From Ectobacillus polymachus (lineage in GTDB: Bacteria > Bacillota > Bacilli > Bacillales > Bacillaceae_G): 64,000 nt of DNA. The stretch lies in the NCBI RefSeq assembly GCF_048159605.1, contig NZ_JBLREB010000001.1, positions 1,798,001-1,862,000 on the forward strand, written 5' to 3'. Position 1 is the stretch's first letter. Each line of letters begins with the position of its first letter. The notes below the pieces were generated by a model. It saw only the letters and a list, made by a program, of their open reading frames with translations, was not told the origin of the DNA and made no database searches. Of this stretch, positions 34,756 through 44,236 are shown piece by piece. Position numbers and translations under genes: made by a program.

Positions 34756-36093
34756 CTACAAAGAATGGAAAGAAGACAGTACGTTCTGTTCTTTCTCCCT
34801 CTTCGCAACTCGTGATTCCATTTCCTTCGCTAAGTCAAGGCCAAAAATCTTAGCAAAAAGCTCTAATTTTTCTCCTGCATCTGGCTCTCCCGCCAATTCC
34901 TTAGCGATTAATATTGGATTTTTCAACAGCTGATTAATAATACTCTTCGTGTGCTTACTTATCACTTTCTTCTCACGTTCTGAAAGCGTAGGAATTTTCC
35001 GCTCAATGCTTTCCATCGTATCACTTTGAATTTGTGATGCTTTTTCACGTAAAGAAGAAATGAGAGGAACTACACCTAGCGTATCCATCCAAGCTTTAAA
35101 TACAACGATTTCTTCTTCAATCATAAGTCCGATTTTTTCTGCTTCTTTGCTTCGTTCTTCTTTATTTGCTTCAACAATTCCCTCTAAATCATCTATATCA
35201 TATAAAAATACACTTTCTAATTTTCCAATTTCAGGATCCAAATCTCGCGGCACTGCAATATCGACCATAAATAGTGGACGACCACGACGTGCCTTTTCTA
35301 CCTTTTCCATCAAGCTTTTAGTGATAACGAAGTTTGAAGAACCTGTGGAACTAATTAAAATATCTGCTTGTACAAGGGCAGATTCTAATTCTTCCAACGG
35401 TTGGGCTTGTCCCATATACTTTTCGGCCATCGCTTCAGCCTTTTCAAATGTACGATTAATGACCGTAACCATTTTCACACCGCTGCCGTATAAATTCTGC
35501 AAAGCGAGTTCTCCCATTTTTCCTGCACCTAGAATAAGAACATGACAATTTGAAAGATTATTAAAAATCTTCTTCGCTAGCTCAACAGCAGCATAGCTGA
35601 CGGATACTGCATTTGTATCAATGGATGTCTCCGTATGAGCGCGCTTTGCAAGAGTAACAACTTGCTTGAACAACTCATTAAAAATCGTACCAGTCGTTTT
35701 CTTCTCTTGTGCTTCTAAAAAGCTAGAGCGAATTTGACCTAAAATTTGTGTTTCTCCTATAACCATGGAATCAAGTCCGCTTGTTACGCGAAACAAATGA
35801 TCGACAGCTCCATCATTTTCCCAAATAGAAAGATAAGGAGATATCTCCTCTATAGAAAGCTGAAACCAATCAGCTAAAAACTGCTTAATATAATATCTTC
35901 CTGTGTGGAGCTGATCCACAACTGTATACACTTCCGTACGATTACACGTTGAAACGATTACATTTTCCAATATACTCTTTTGCTTCTGTAGCTGAGTCAT
36001 CGCCCTTTCTAGTTCATCACCTTGAAAGGATAATTGTTCACGAATTTCTACAGGGGCAGTTCTATAGTTAACACCGACAATTAAAATATGCAC
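34756..36093 (-). CDS. hemA: Glutamyl-tRNA reductase
   Basis: HemA commits glutamate to tetrapyrrole synthesis by reducing Glu-tRNA to the semialdehyde. The 445-aa chain has the N-terminal catalytic region with VSTCNRTEVY (nucleophilic Cys50), the NADPH-binding GAGKMGELALQNLYGSG and a C-terminal dimerisation helix. It is the first gene of hemAXCDBL, with a promoter overlapped by a PerR-like box. Confidence 0.98.
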   Translation of the reverse strand: MHILIVGVNYRTAPVEIREQLSFQGDELERAMTQLQKQKSILENVIVSTCNRTEVYTVVDQLHTGRYYIKQFLADWFQLSIEEISPYLSIWENDGAVDHLFRVTSGLDSMVIGETQILGQIRSSFLEAQEKKTTGTIFNELFKQVVTLAKRAHTETSIDTNAVSVSYAAVELAKKIFNNLSNCHVLILGAGKMGELALQNLYGSGVKMVTVINRTFEKAEAMAEKYMGQAQPLEELESALVQADILISSTGSSNFVITKSLMEKVEKARRGRPLFMVDIAVPRDLDPEIGKLESVFLYDIDDLEGIVEANKEERSKEAEKIGLMIEEEIVVFKAWMDTLGVVPLISSLREKASQIQSDTMESIERKIPTLSEREKKVISKHTKSIINQLLKNPILIAKELAGEPDAGEKLELFAKIFGLDLAKEMESRVAKREKEQNVLSSFHSL

Positions 36094-36125
36094 GTAGTGT
36101 ATCCCCCTTCAAATAATCAATTACA

Positions 36126-36162
36126 ATATAATCATAATACAAATGTTACTGACTAAATCCAA
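36126..36162 (-). promoter_or_regulatory. hemA promoter with PerR-like box
   Basis: The minus strand has TTGGAT (36162-36157), 17 nt and TATTAT (36139-36134). The sequence GTATTATGATTATAT (36140-36126) over the -10 matches the PerR box TTATAATNATTATAA at 11 of 14 arm positions. hemA is a known PerR target in B. subtilis, so peroxide-responsive control is likely. Confidence 0.6.
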
Positions 36163-36339
36163 CAAATATGTGAATACATATGTTTTCATTTCAGTAGGTT
36201 TACTAAAAAAAATATAGCATATAAACTCTACTTGCTACGTTATCAAAAAATGAAAGAGGAATCAAGTAACGGAATCCAAATAAGATTCCCATTTTCACCT
36301 AGAAAAGAAGGGATTTGATAACGCTTACTTTTTTTCTGC

Positions 36340-36368
36340 AAAAAACGTGCGACTGTTGTCACACGTTT
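36340..36368 (-). terminator. Terminator of lonA-ysxC
   Basis: The stem AAACGTGCGAC (36343-36353) / GTCACACGTTT (36358-36368), with one mismatch and a following T-run, begins inside the last codons of ysxC. Confidence 0.8.
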
Positions 36369-36955
36369 TCCGAACGAATATATCGTAAAATTTTTCCCCA
36401 TGCTTCGTCTCTACCCATTCCTTTTTCAGAGGAAAATAAGATAATTTCATCACCTTTTTTAACATTTAATGTGTCATGTACAACTTTTAAATGAGCCTGA
36501 TATTTTCCTTTATTTATTTTATCAGCCTTCGTTGCCACTATTATAGTGGGAATGTTGTAAAACTTTAAAAACTCGTACATCGCCACATCATCTTTTGTAG
36601 GAGCATGTCGTACATCTACGATGAGGACCGTTGCCTTAAGTTGCTCTCTCGACTTAAAGTACGTTTCAATCATTTTCCCCCATGCTTCTCGTTCTACTTT
36701 CGATACTTGGGCATATCCATATCCCGGAACATCAACAAAATGTAATTGATCATTCACAATATAAAAATTTAGCGTTTGTGTTTTTCCTGGCTTAGAGGAA
36801 ATACGAGCTAAGCTTTTTCGATTTAATAAGGTGTTAATGAATGAAGACTTTCCTACATTCGATCTTCCTGCTAACGCAATTTCAGGTAAATTCCCTGGTG
36901 GATACTGAGCTGGTTTGACTGCACTAATGACTATTTCAGATTTTGTTATTTTCAT
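36359..36955 (-). CDS. ysxC: Ribosome biogenesis GTP-binding protein YsxC (EngB)
   Basis: This essential GTPase acts in late 50S assembly. The 198-aa chain has G1 GRSNVGKSS, G3 DVPGYGYAQV, G4 TKADK and G5 SSEKG. The start overlaps the lonA stop (ATGA). The pair lonA-ysxC is conserved in Bacillus. Confidence 0.97.
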   Translation of the reverse strand: MKITKSEIVISAVKPAQYPPGNLPEIALAGRSNVGKSSFINTLLNRKSLARISSKPGKTQTLNFYIVNDQLHFVDVPGYGYAQVSKVEREAWGKMIETYFKSREQLKATVLIVDVRHAPTKDDVAMYEFLKFYNIPTIIVATKADKINKGKYQAHLKVVHDTLNVKKGDEIILFSSEKGMGRDEAWGKILRYIRSENV

Positions 36956-39273
36956 TTTTTCACTCCTACCAACGCATGCTCCAGTACTTCATCAAGATGA
37001 GATACGAGTACAAACGTTAGCTCTTCTTTCACACTTTCTGGAATATCGTCTAAATCTCTTTCATTGTCTGCAGGAATAATAATTTTCTTCAATCCTGCAC
37101 GGTGTGCACTCAACGTTTTTTCCTTTAATCCGCCAATTGGCAAGACGCGACCTCGCAGTGTAATTTCTCCAGTCATTCCGACTTCTTTACTAACAGGCCG
37201 TCCGGTTAATGCAGAGATGAGTGCCGTTGCCATTGTAATACCTGCAGATGGACCATCCTTTGGGACTGCTCCTTCTGGCACATGAATATGAATATCATTT
37301 TTTTCATAAAAATCCTTATCAATGTGGAGTTCCTCAGCACGAGAGCGAATATAACTAAATGCTGCTTGGGCAGATTCTTTCATCACATCTCCGAGCTTAC
37401 CTGTCAGTATTAATTTACCTTTACCCGGATAAAGGGATACTTCTATTGCTAGTGTATCGCCGCCTGCAGTTGTATAGGCAAGACCTGTAGCAACACCTAC
37501 TTGATCTTGCAATTCTGCCTCGCCAAAACGAAATATTTTCTTTCCTAAAAACTCAGGAAGAGATTTTTCTGTAATAATTACTCTTTTTCTTTCTTCCGTT
37601 ACAAGGATGCGTGCAACCTTTCGGCAAATAGCTGCAAGCTGTCTTTCTAATGAACGAACGCCCGCTTCTCTCGTATAATAACGAATGATCGCAAGGAGTG
37701 CATCATCACGAATTTGCAACTTTCCTTTGCTAAGTCCATGCTCCTTCAGCTGCTTTATTAACAAATGATCGCGTGCAATATTTACTTTTTCAATCTCGGT
37801 ATAACCTGCAATCGAAATAATTTCCATACGATCTAACAGCGGTCCTGGGATAGTCGAAAGCGTATTGGCAGTAGCAATAAACATTACATTCGATAAATTG
37901 TAAGGCTCTTCAATGTAGTGATCACTAAAGTTACTGTTTTGTTCAGGATCGAGAACCTCAAGGAGAGCCGCCGAAGGGTCCCCACGGAAATCACTTGACA
38001 TTTTATCTATTTCATCTAATAAAAAAACTGGATTTATCGTTTTTGCTTTTTTCATTCCTTGAACGATACGACCTGGCATTGCACCTACATATGTTCGTCT
38101 ATGACCACGAATTTCAGATTCATCACGAACACCGCCAAGTGATACACGTACAAAATTACGATTTAACGATCTTGAAATAGAACGTGCAAGTGATGTTTTT
38201 CCGACACCAGGAGGTCCTACTAAGCAAAGAATAGGTCCTTTTAGCGAACGAGTTAGCTTTTGAACTGCTAAATACTCAAGAACACGTTCTTTTACCTTCT
38301 CTAAGCCAAAATGATCTTCGTTTAATATTTTTTCAGCTCGATGAATATCGAGTATATCTTCTGTTGCTTCTTTCCATGGGAGCGATAGCATCCAATCTAT
38401 GTAATTTCGTATTACACCACTTTCAGCAGAGCTTGCAGGTAATTTCTCGTAGCGATCTAATTCTCGAATGACTGCTTCTTTCGTTTCATCCGGCATACCT
38501 GAATTATCAATTTTCTCATGTAAATCCTCAACTTCGCTACTTTTTCCTTCTTTCTCACCAAGCTCTTTCTGAATTGCTTTCAGTTGTTCCCGAAGAAAAT
38601 ATTCCTTCTGCGTACGTTCCATCGAGTGCTTTACACGTTGTCCAATTTTCTTCTCAAGGTTAAGCAATTCCTTCTCATCTTGAATGATGGAAATAAGGCG
38701 ATTCAATCTGTCTTTTACATTAATAATTTCTAATACTTCTTGTTTTTCATTTACCTTTAAAGGAAGATGAGAAGCGACTAGATCGGCAAGGCGTCCAGGT
38801 TCGTTTACATCCACAATCGTTGCAAACGTTTCGTTAGAAACCTTTTTCGAAAGCTTGATGTACTGATCGAAATGTTCCACTAACGTACGCATCAATGCCT
38901 TTTCTTCTAGATCTCCTTCCTCTTTATCTTCAAGAATGGCAATCGTAGCATTTACAACACTTTCTTCCTCTTGTAATGCTACCATTTCTGCTCTATGTAA
39001 TCCTTCTACTAACACACGAACTGTTCCATTTGGTAATTTTAGCATTTGCTTTACCTTTGCTAGCGTACCAATCGTATATAAGTCTTCCTTAGCTGGTTGA
39101 TCTACATTTACATCTCTTTGTGTCATCAAAAAGATAAGATCTTCATTTAAAGCAGCATTTTCCAAAGCTTGTATAGATTTTTCACGTCCTACATCAAGAT
39201 GTAAAACAACTGTTGGATACACAAGAATGCCTCGTAATGGAAGGAGGGGTACGATTCTTTCGTTCGTATTCAT
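36952..39273 (-). CDS. lonA: ATP-dependent protease LonA
   Basis: LonA is the 773-aa hexameric AAA+ serine protease of the cytosol. It has an N-terminal substrate domain (VPLLPLRGILVYP), Walker A GPPGVGKTSLARSI, Walker B VFLLDEIDKM, and the Ser-Lys proteolytic site in PKDGPSAGITMATAL and the downstream GGLKEK. It is followed directly by ysxC and preceded by lonB. Confidence 0.98.
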   Translation of the reverse strand: MNTNERIVPLLPLRGILVYPTVVLHLDVGREKSIQALENAALNEDLIFLMTQRDVNVDQPAKEDLYTIGTLAKVKQMLKLPNGTVRVLVEGLHRAEMVALQEEESVVNATIAILEDKEEGDLEEKALMRTLVEHFDQYIKLSKKVSNETFATIVDVNEPGRLADLVASHLPLKVNEKQEVLEIINVKDRLNRLISIIQDEKELLNLEKKIGQRVKHSMERTQKEYFLREQLKAIQKELGEKEGKSSEVEDLHEKIDNSGMPDETKEAVIRELDRYEKLPASSAESGVIRNYIDWMLSLPWKEATEDILDIHRAEKILNEDHFGLEKVKERVLEYLAVQKLTRSLKGPILCLVGPPGVGKTSLARSISRSLNRNFVRVSLGGVRDESEIRGHRRTYVGAMPGRIVQGMKKAKTINPVFLLDEIDKMSSDFRGDPSAALLEVLDPEQNSNFSDHYIEEPYNLSNVMFIATANTLSTIPGPLLDRMEIISIAGYTEIEKVNIARDHLLIKQLKEHGLSKGKLQIRDDALLAIIRYYTREAGVRSLERQLAAICRKVARILVTEERKRVIITEKSLPEFLGKKIFRFGEAELQDQVGVATGLAYTTAGGDTLAIEVSLYPGKGKLILTGKLGDVMKESAQAAFSYIRSRAEELHIDKDFYEKNDIHIHVPEGAVPKDGPSAGITMATALISALTGRPVSKEVGMTGEITLRGRVLPIGGLKEKTLSAHRAGLKKIIIPADNERDLDDIPESVKEELTFVLVSHLDEVLEHALVGVKK

Positions 39274-39365
39274 TCTAATTTTGCACCTCCATTTTTATAT
39301 AGTCTGTTCACCTATTGTATATTACAACAGAACATTTATGCAATTATGGAGATAGATCAAGGGCT

Positions 39366-39410
39366 TAAAAAGAAAATGGACTTCGCTTTGCCGCCCGGCA
39401 AAACGAAGTC
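39366..39410 (-). terminator. Terminator of lonB
   Basis: The 14-bp stem GACTTCGCTTTGCC (39379-39392) / GGCAAAACGAAGTC (39397-39410), followed by a T-rich stretch on the minus strand, lies just past the lonB stop. Confidence 0.85.
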
Positions 39411-39416
39411 AGCCCT

Positions 39417-41087
39417 TTACATAGAGTGCATTTCACCCTCATCATGCAAGAAAGTGGAACGTCTTGTATCAGAATAGTCAGGATCAACGAATGTGCGTGC
39501 AAACACATCATGTAGATGACGTACTGGAACAATTTCTATTCCTTTAATACTATAAAGCATCGGCTGGACATTATCTGCAGGGATTAATACTGTTTTCACT
39601 CCTGCTTTCTTTGCGGCCTTTACTTTCGCAAATACACCGCCAACAGGCTTTACCTCACCGTGAATACTGATTTCTCCCGTTAATGCGATGTCATTTCTTA
39701 CAAATACACCTTGAACAGCAGAATAAACACCGGTAGCGATAGCAATTCCCGCTGATGGTCCATCAACAGGTACACCACCTGGAAAATTAATATGCAAATC
39801 ATGGCCAGACGGTAATAAATCGAGCGATCGAAGTACTGTTATTACATTATCCACTGAGCCCTTAACCATACTTTTCCGACGTATCGATTTTGTTTGATTG
39901 CCAAGACTTTCTTCCTCTACAATTCCTGTAATGACAACTTCGCCTTTTCCTTCTACTGAAATCGCAGTTACCTCTACTTCTAGGAGTGCTCCCATATTCG
40001 GGCCATATACCGCTAACCCATTGACAATACCTATTTTCGGAATCGGATAGATTCTCTTTTCTAGCTTTGGTGTTAATTGATTAGAATGAATTACCCATTC
40101 AATATCTTCATCACGAATGCTACTTCGTTCCTCATTAATAGCCATGCCGGCTGCCAACTGAACGAGATTAATGGCTTCTCGACCATTCCTTGCATATAGT
40201 CCAATTCTTTCAAGTCCTTGCTGTGATATTTGCAAACCAATTCTGCCAGCAGCATTATTCGCAACCTTTTCTATCTCTTCATTTTCAAGCTCACGGAAGA
40301 ATACCTCCAAACAGCGTGAACGAATGGCTGGAGAAATTTCTTCTGGAGAACGAGTTGTTGCACCAACTAGTCGAAAATCTGCTGGAAATCCATTTTGAAA
40401 TATATCATGTATATATGAAGGAATAAGAGCATTTTCCTCACTATAATAAGCACTGTCGAGAAATACCTTTCGATCTTCTAGTACTTTTAACATTTTGTTC
40501 ATTTGAATAGGATGTAATTCACCTATTTCATCAATAAACAAAATCCCTCCATGTGCATCCGTAACTGCACCTTTTTTAGGTTGTGGAATGCCTGCCTGTC
40601 CCATAGCACCAGCCCCTTGATAGATTGGATCATGAACAGAACCAATGAGCGGATCTGCAATGCCGCGTTCATCAAAGCGAGCCGTTGTTGCATCAAGCTC
40701 TACAAACACGCTATTAGGACGAAATGGAGATTTTGAATTTTTTTTTGCCTCCTCTAGTACAAGTCGTGCTGCTGCTGTTTTTCCGACACCTGGAGGTCCA
40801 TAAATAATAACATGCTGTGGATTTGGTCCACAAAGCGCTGCCTGCAGTGCTTTAATTCCATCTTCTTGACCAATTATTTCTTGAAACGAGACCGGGCGTA
40901 CCCGCTGTGCAAGAGGCTCTGTTAAGGAAATAAGGCGCATTTTGCGTAGCTGCTCCATCTCTTTCTTAGATTCTTTATCAATTGATATTTTTTGTGTACG
41001 TTGGTTTTTGAGTAAATACCAAAAATACATTCCGACAATTACGCCGAAAAATAATTGAACGAGCAAAATCACATTCGTCCAGCTCAT
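39417..41087 (-). CDS. lonB: ATP-dependent protease LonB
   Basis: LonB is a Lon homologue linked to the forespore in B. subtilis. ATG at 41087 (556 aa) follows GGAGGGATC. The longer frame to 41162 would run over the clpX terminator region and lacks a site. An N-terminal membrane segment (VILLVQLFFGVIVGMYFWYLL) is followed by AAA+ (GPPGVGKTAA; LFIDEIGELH) and the Lon catalytic site (PVDGPSAGIAIATG). Confidence 0.96.
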   Translation of the reverse strand: MSWTNVILLVQLFFGVIVGMYFWYLLKNQRTQKISIDKESKKEMEQLRKMRLISLTEPLAQRVRPVSFQEIIGQEDGIKALQAALCGPNPQHVIIYGPPGVGKTAAARLVLEEAKKNSKSPFRPNSVFVELDATTARFDERGIADPLIGSVHDPIYQGAGAMGQAGIPQPKKGAVTDAHGGILFIDEIGELHPIQMNKMLKVLEDRKVFLDSAYYSEENALIPSYIHDIFQNGFPADFRLVGATTRSPEEISPAIRSRCLEVFFRELENEEIEKVANNAAGRIGLQISQQGLERIGLYARNGREAINLVQLAAGMAINEERSSIRDEDIEWVIHSNQLTPKLEKRIYPIPKIGIVNGLAVYGPNMGALLEVEVTAISVEGKGEVVITGIVEEESLGNQTKSIRRKSMVKGSVDNVITVLRSLDLLPSGHDLHINFPGGVPVDGPSAGIAIATGVYSAVQGVFVRNDIALTGEISIHGEVKPVGGVFAKVKAAKKAGVKTVLIPADNVQPMLYSIKGIEIVPVRHLHDVFARTFVDPDYSDTRRSTFLHDEGEMHSM

Positions 41088-41148
41088 GAAGATCCCTCCA
41101 AACCAGTAATACTTGTAGTATCTCCTGGTAGTAAGAGGACTAAACATA

Positions 41149-41187
41149 AGAAGAGACAGCAATTTTAGAAATTGCTGTCTCTTCTCT
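41149..41187 (-). terminator. Terminator of clpX
   Basis: The nearly perfect stem AGAAGAGACAGCAATTT / AAATTGCTGTCTCTTCT lies 25 nt downstream of the clpX stop, with only a weak T-run outside. Confidence 0.8.
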
Positions 41188-41211
41188 AAATAATATATAG
41201 CTATTCATTAC

Positions 41212-42477
41212 TTAAGCAGATGTTTTTGTATCATGATCGATTACTGTACCATCATGTAGAATTAGCTTAGGTGTTGCTTTTTCTGTAACAGTCTCCTTCG
41301 AGATAACACATTTTTCAATATCATTTCGAGAAGGAAGTTCAAACATAACATCTAGCATGATAGATTCAATAATGGAACGTAAACCGCGCGCGCCTGTTTT
41401 ACGTTCAATTGCTTTTTGTGCAATTTCAATCAATGCTTCTTTATCAAATTCAAGTTCCACATCATCTAATTCTAGAAGCTTTTGATATTGCTTAACAAGT
41501 GCATTTTTCGGTTTTGTTAAAATTTCTACGAGCGTAGCTTCATCAAGTTCTTCAAGGTTAGCAATAACCGGAAGACGTCCGATAAACTCTGGAATTAATC
41601 CGAATTTCAGTAAATCCTCTGGTAATACATGTGATAGAACTTTTTCTTCATTTACAATATCTTTCTTGGCATCTGTACCAAATCCGATTACCTTTTTACC
41701 AAGACGTCGTTTTATAATTTGATCAATTCCATCAAATGCCCCGCCGCAAATGAATAGAATATTCGTTGTATCAATTTGAATAAATTCTTGATGAGGATGC
41801 TTGCGACCGCCTTGTGGTGGAACGCTCGCAACTGTACCTTCTAAAATTTTCAAAAGAGCCTGCTGTACCCCTTCTCCAGATACATCACGTGTAATGGAAG
41901 GATTTTCAGACTTACGTGCTACTTTATCGATTTCATCGATATAAATGATTCCTTTTTCTGCTTTTTCTACGTCATAATCAGCAGCTTGGATAAGTTTCAA
42001 TAAAATGTTCTCTACATCTTCTCCTACATATCCAGCTTCCGTTAAAGAAGTAGCATCTGCAATTGCAAACGGAACATTTAAAATACGAGCTAATGTTTGA
42101 GCAAGTAATGTTTTTCCGCTACCTGTTGGACCAATTAATACAATATTACTCTTGGACAATTCTACATCATCAATTTTGCTATTCGAATTAATACGTTTAT
42201 AGTGGTTGTATACTGCAACTGCTAAAGCTTTCTTTGCTTGATTTTGCCCAATTACATATTCATCTAAAATGTCGAGGATTTCAGCAGGCTTTGGTACATC
42301 TTTGAATTCTACTTCATCGTCTTTTGCAAGCTCCTCTTGCACAATCTCTGTGCAAAGCTCAATGCATTCATCACAAATGTATACACCAGGACCAGCTACG
42401 AGCTTACGAACTTGCGTTTGCGTTTTGCCACAGAAGGAACATTTTAATTGTCCTTTTTCATCGTTAAATTTAAACAT
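41212..42477 (-). CDS. clpX: ClpXP unfoldase subunit ClpX
   Basis: ClpX is the 421-aa AAA+ unfoldase that feeds ClpP. The N-terminal zinc-binding domain has CSFCGK and CDECIELC. Walker A is GPTGSGKT, Walker B IIYIDEIDK, and the ClpP-contacting loop IGF appears in KVIGFGTD. It is separated from tig by its own promoter. Confidence 0.98.
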   Translation of the reverse strand: MFKFNDEKGQLKCSFCGKTQTQVRKLVAGPGVYICDECIELCTEIVQEELAKDDEVEFKDVPKPAEILDILDEYVIGQNQAKKALAVAVYNHYKRINSNSKIDDVELSKSNIVLIGPTGSGKTLLAQTLARILNVPFAIADATSLTEAGYVGEDVENILLKLIQAADYDVEKAEKGIIYIDEIDKVARKSENPSITRDVSGEGVQQALLKILEGTVASVPPQGGRKHPHQEFIQIDTTNILFICGGAFDGIDQIIKRRLGKKVIGFGTDAKKDIVNEEKVLSHVLPEDLLKFGLIPEFIGRLPVIANLEELDEATLVEILTKPKNALVKQYQKLLELDDVELEFDKEALIEIAQKAIERKTGARGLRSIIESIMLDVMFELPSRNDIEKCVISKETVTEKATPKLILHDGTVIDHDTKTSA

Positions 42478-42556
42478 GTCATCACACCCCTTAAAGTGCT
42501 AGAAACAGTACTACCCACTATATGTAACCTAATTTTTCTACCCTATGTAAATACAT

Positions 42557-42585
42557 ATTATGTCACTACACTTGAATAAATACAA
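42557..42585 (-). promoter_or_regulatory. Sigma-A promoter of clpX
   Basis: On the minus strand there is TTGTAT (42585-42580), 17 nt, CATAAT (42562-42557), about 80 nt before the ATG. Confidence 0.6.
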
Positions 42586-42708
42586 ATGATATGGTCGCAT
42601 TTTTAAAAGAAAAAATGCGTATAATTATTAAAATACATATATTCTACACACAATCATGTGTTTCCTTCTAAGCTAGACAAAATACTGCGCAGAAAAGAAA
42701 AATTTTTT

Positions 42709-42745
42709 ATAAAACAAGGCACGATCAGATCGTGCCTTGTTTTAT
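42709..42745 (-). terminator. Terminator of tig
   Basis: The 16-bp perfect stem AAAACAAGGCACGATC (42711-42726) / GATCGTGCCTTGTTTT (42728-42743) has a one-base centre and T-run. Confidence 0.9.
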
Positions 42746-42781
42746 ATTTAAATCATTTACATGTACATAAATATAGGAAGA

Positions 42782-44059
42782 TTATTTACTGCTAGCAACT
42801 AACAAATCGATTGCTTTACGTACGTTTAAATCTTCTTTTACAGAAGAAAGATTACCTAGTGCTTGCTTTACAGCATCTACAGGCATTTTGTACATTTCAG
42901 CCATTTTAGCAATTTCTGCTTCTACGTCTTCATCTGATACTTCAACGTTTTCAGCTTTGATGACTGCTTCTAGTACAAGATTTGTTTTTACTCTTGCTAA
43001 CGCATCATCTTTCATTTGTTCTTTTAATTTTGCTTCATCTGTTCCTGTGAATTGATAGTAAAGGTCCAAGTTCATTCCTTGTGATTCAATACGATGTTCG
43101 AATTCGTGAATCATGTTGTGTAATTCTGTTTCAAGCATTGCTTCAGGAATGTCAACTTCTGCATGCTCAACAGCTTTTTCAATTGCATCGTTGCGAAGCT
43201 TGTTTTCTGATTCTACTTTTTTCTTTTCTTCTAAGTCACTACGAAGCTTTGCTTTTAGCTCATCAAGAGTTTCTACTTCTTCATTCACATCTTTTGCAAA
43301 TTCATCATCTAAAGCAGGAAGTTCTTTCGTTTTAATTTCATGAACTTTCACTTTAAATACAACTGGTTTACCAGCAAGATCAGCAGCATGGTATTCTTCA
43401 GGGAATGTAACGTTAATTTCCTTTTCTTCCCCAGTTTGCATTCCTACTACTTGATCTTCAAAACCAGGAATGAATGAACCAGAACCGATTTCTAGAGAAT
43501 AATTTTCTCCTTTTCCGCCTTCAAATGGTACTTCGTTAAGAAAACCTTCAAAATCGATAACAGCTGTATCGCCTTTTTCAACTGTACCTTCTTCTTTTAA
43601 TACAAGTTCAGCTTGTTTTTCTTGCAATCCTTTTAATTCATTAGCTACATCTTCATCTGTTACAGTTGCATCTAGTTTCTCTAATTCAAAGCCTTTATAT
43701 TCTCCAAGCTTCACTTCAGGTTTTACAGTAACCTTCGCAGTAAAGATTAAAGCTTTACCTTTTTCGATTTGTTCAACGTCGATTTCCGGTTGAGCAACTG
43801 GGAAAATACCCGTTTCATCAATAGCCTTTGAATACGCTTCAGGCACTAAAATATCTAATGCATCTTGATACAAAGATTCTACACCAAAACGTTGTTCAAA
43901 CATAACACGAGGTACTTTTCCTTTACGGAATCCAGGTACATTTACCTTTGTTACAACTTTTTTAAATGCAGCGTCTAGCCCTTTTTTTACTTCTTCGGCT
44001 TCTACCTCTATTGTTAGAACGCCAACATTATTTTCTAATTTTTCCCATTTTGCAGTCAT
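42782..44059 (-). CDS. tig: Trigger factor
   Basis: Trigger factor is the ribosome-bound chaperone and peptidyl-prolyl isomerase. The 425-aa chain has the ribosome-binding signature in VPGFRKGKVPR, an FKBP-type PPIase domain (GDTAVIDFEGFLNEVPFEGG) and the helical C-terminal arm. It lies between ysoA and clpX, as in B. subtilis. Confidence 0.98.
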   Translation of the reverse strand: MTAKWEKLENNVGVLTIEVEAEEVKKGLDAAFKKVVTKVNVPGFRKGKVPRVMFEQRFGVESLYQDALDILVPEAYSKAIDETGIFPVAQPEIDVEQIEKGKALIFTAKVTVKPEVKLGEYKGFELEKLDATVTDEDVANELKGLQEKQAELVLKEEGTVEKGDTAVIDFEGFLNEVPFEGGKGENYSLEIGSGSFIPGFEDQVVGMQTGEEKEINVTFPEEYHAADLAGKPVVFKVKVHEIKTKELPALDDEFAKDVNEEVETLDELKAKLRSDLEEKKKVESENKLRNDAIEKAVEHAEVDIPEAMLETELHNMIHEFEHRIESQGMNLDLYYQFTGTDEAKLKEQMKDDALARVKTNLVLEAVIKAENVEVSDEDVEAEIAKMAEMYKMPVDAVKQALGNLSSVKEDLNVRKAIDLLVASSK

Positions 44060-44236
44060 TTATTCGTTCCCTCCAACTATAAAAATAAACTATTAACACT
44101 CGGTATGTAGTCCGAGAATCATACGGAATTTGCTAGGAAATAGTATATATAACCCGCAAAAAAAGCATATTTGTGCATTATGCAACCATTACATTATATC
44201 ATACAAATCTGCTCTTTCAATAATAGGAAGATTTTT

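Larger units (their letters stand above)
42478..42781 (-). other. 304-bp gap between tig and clpX: promoter, hairpin and tig terminator
   Basis: It holds the tig terminator (42709-42745), an AT-rich hairpin CGCATTTTT/AAAAATGCG near 42596-42620 of unknown role, and the clpX promoter (42557-42585). No open reading frame of note is seen. Confidence 0.7.
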
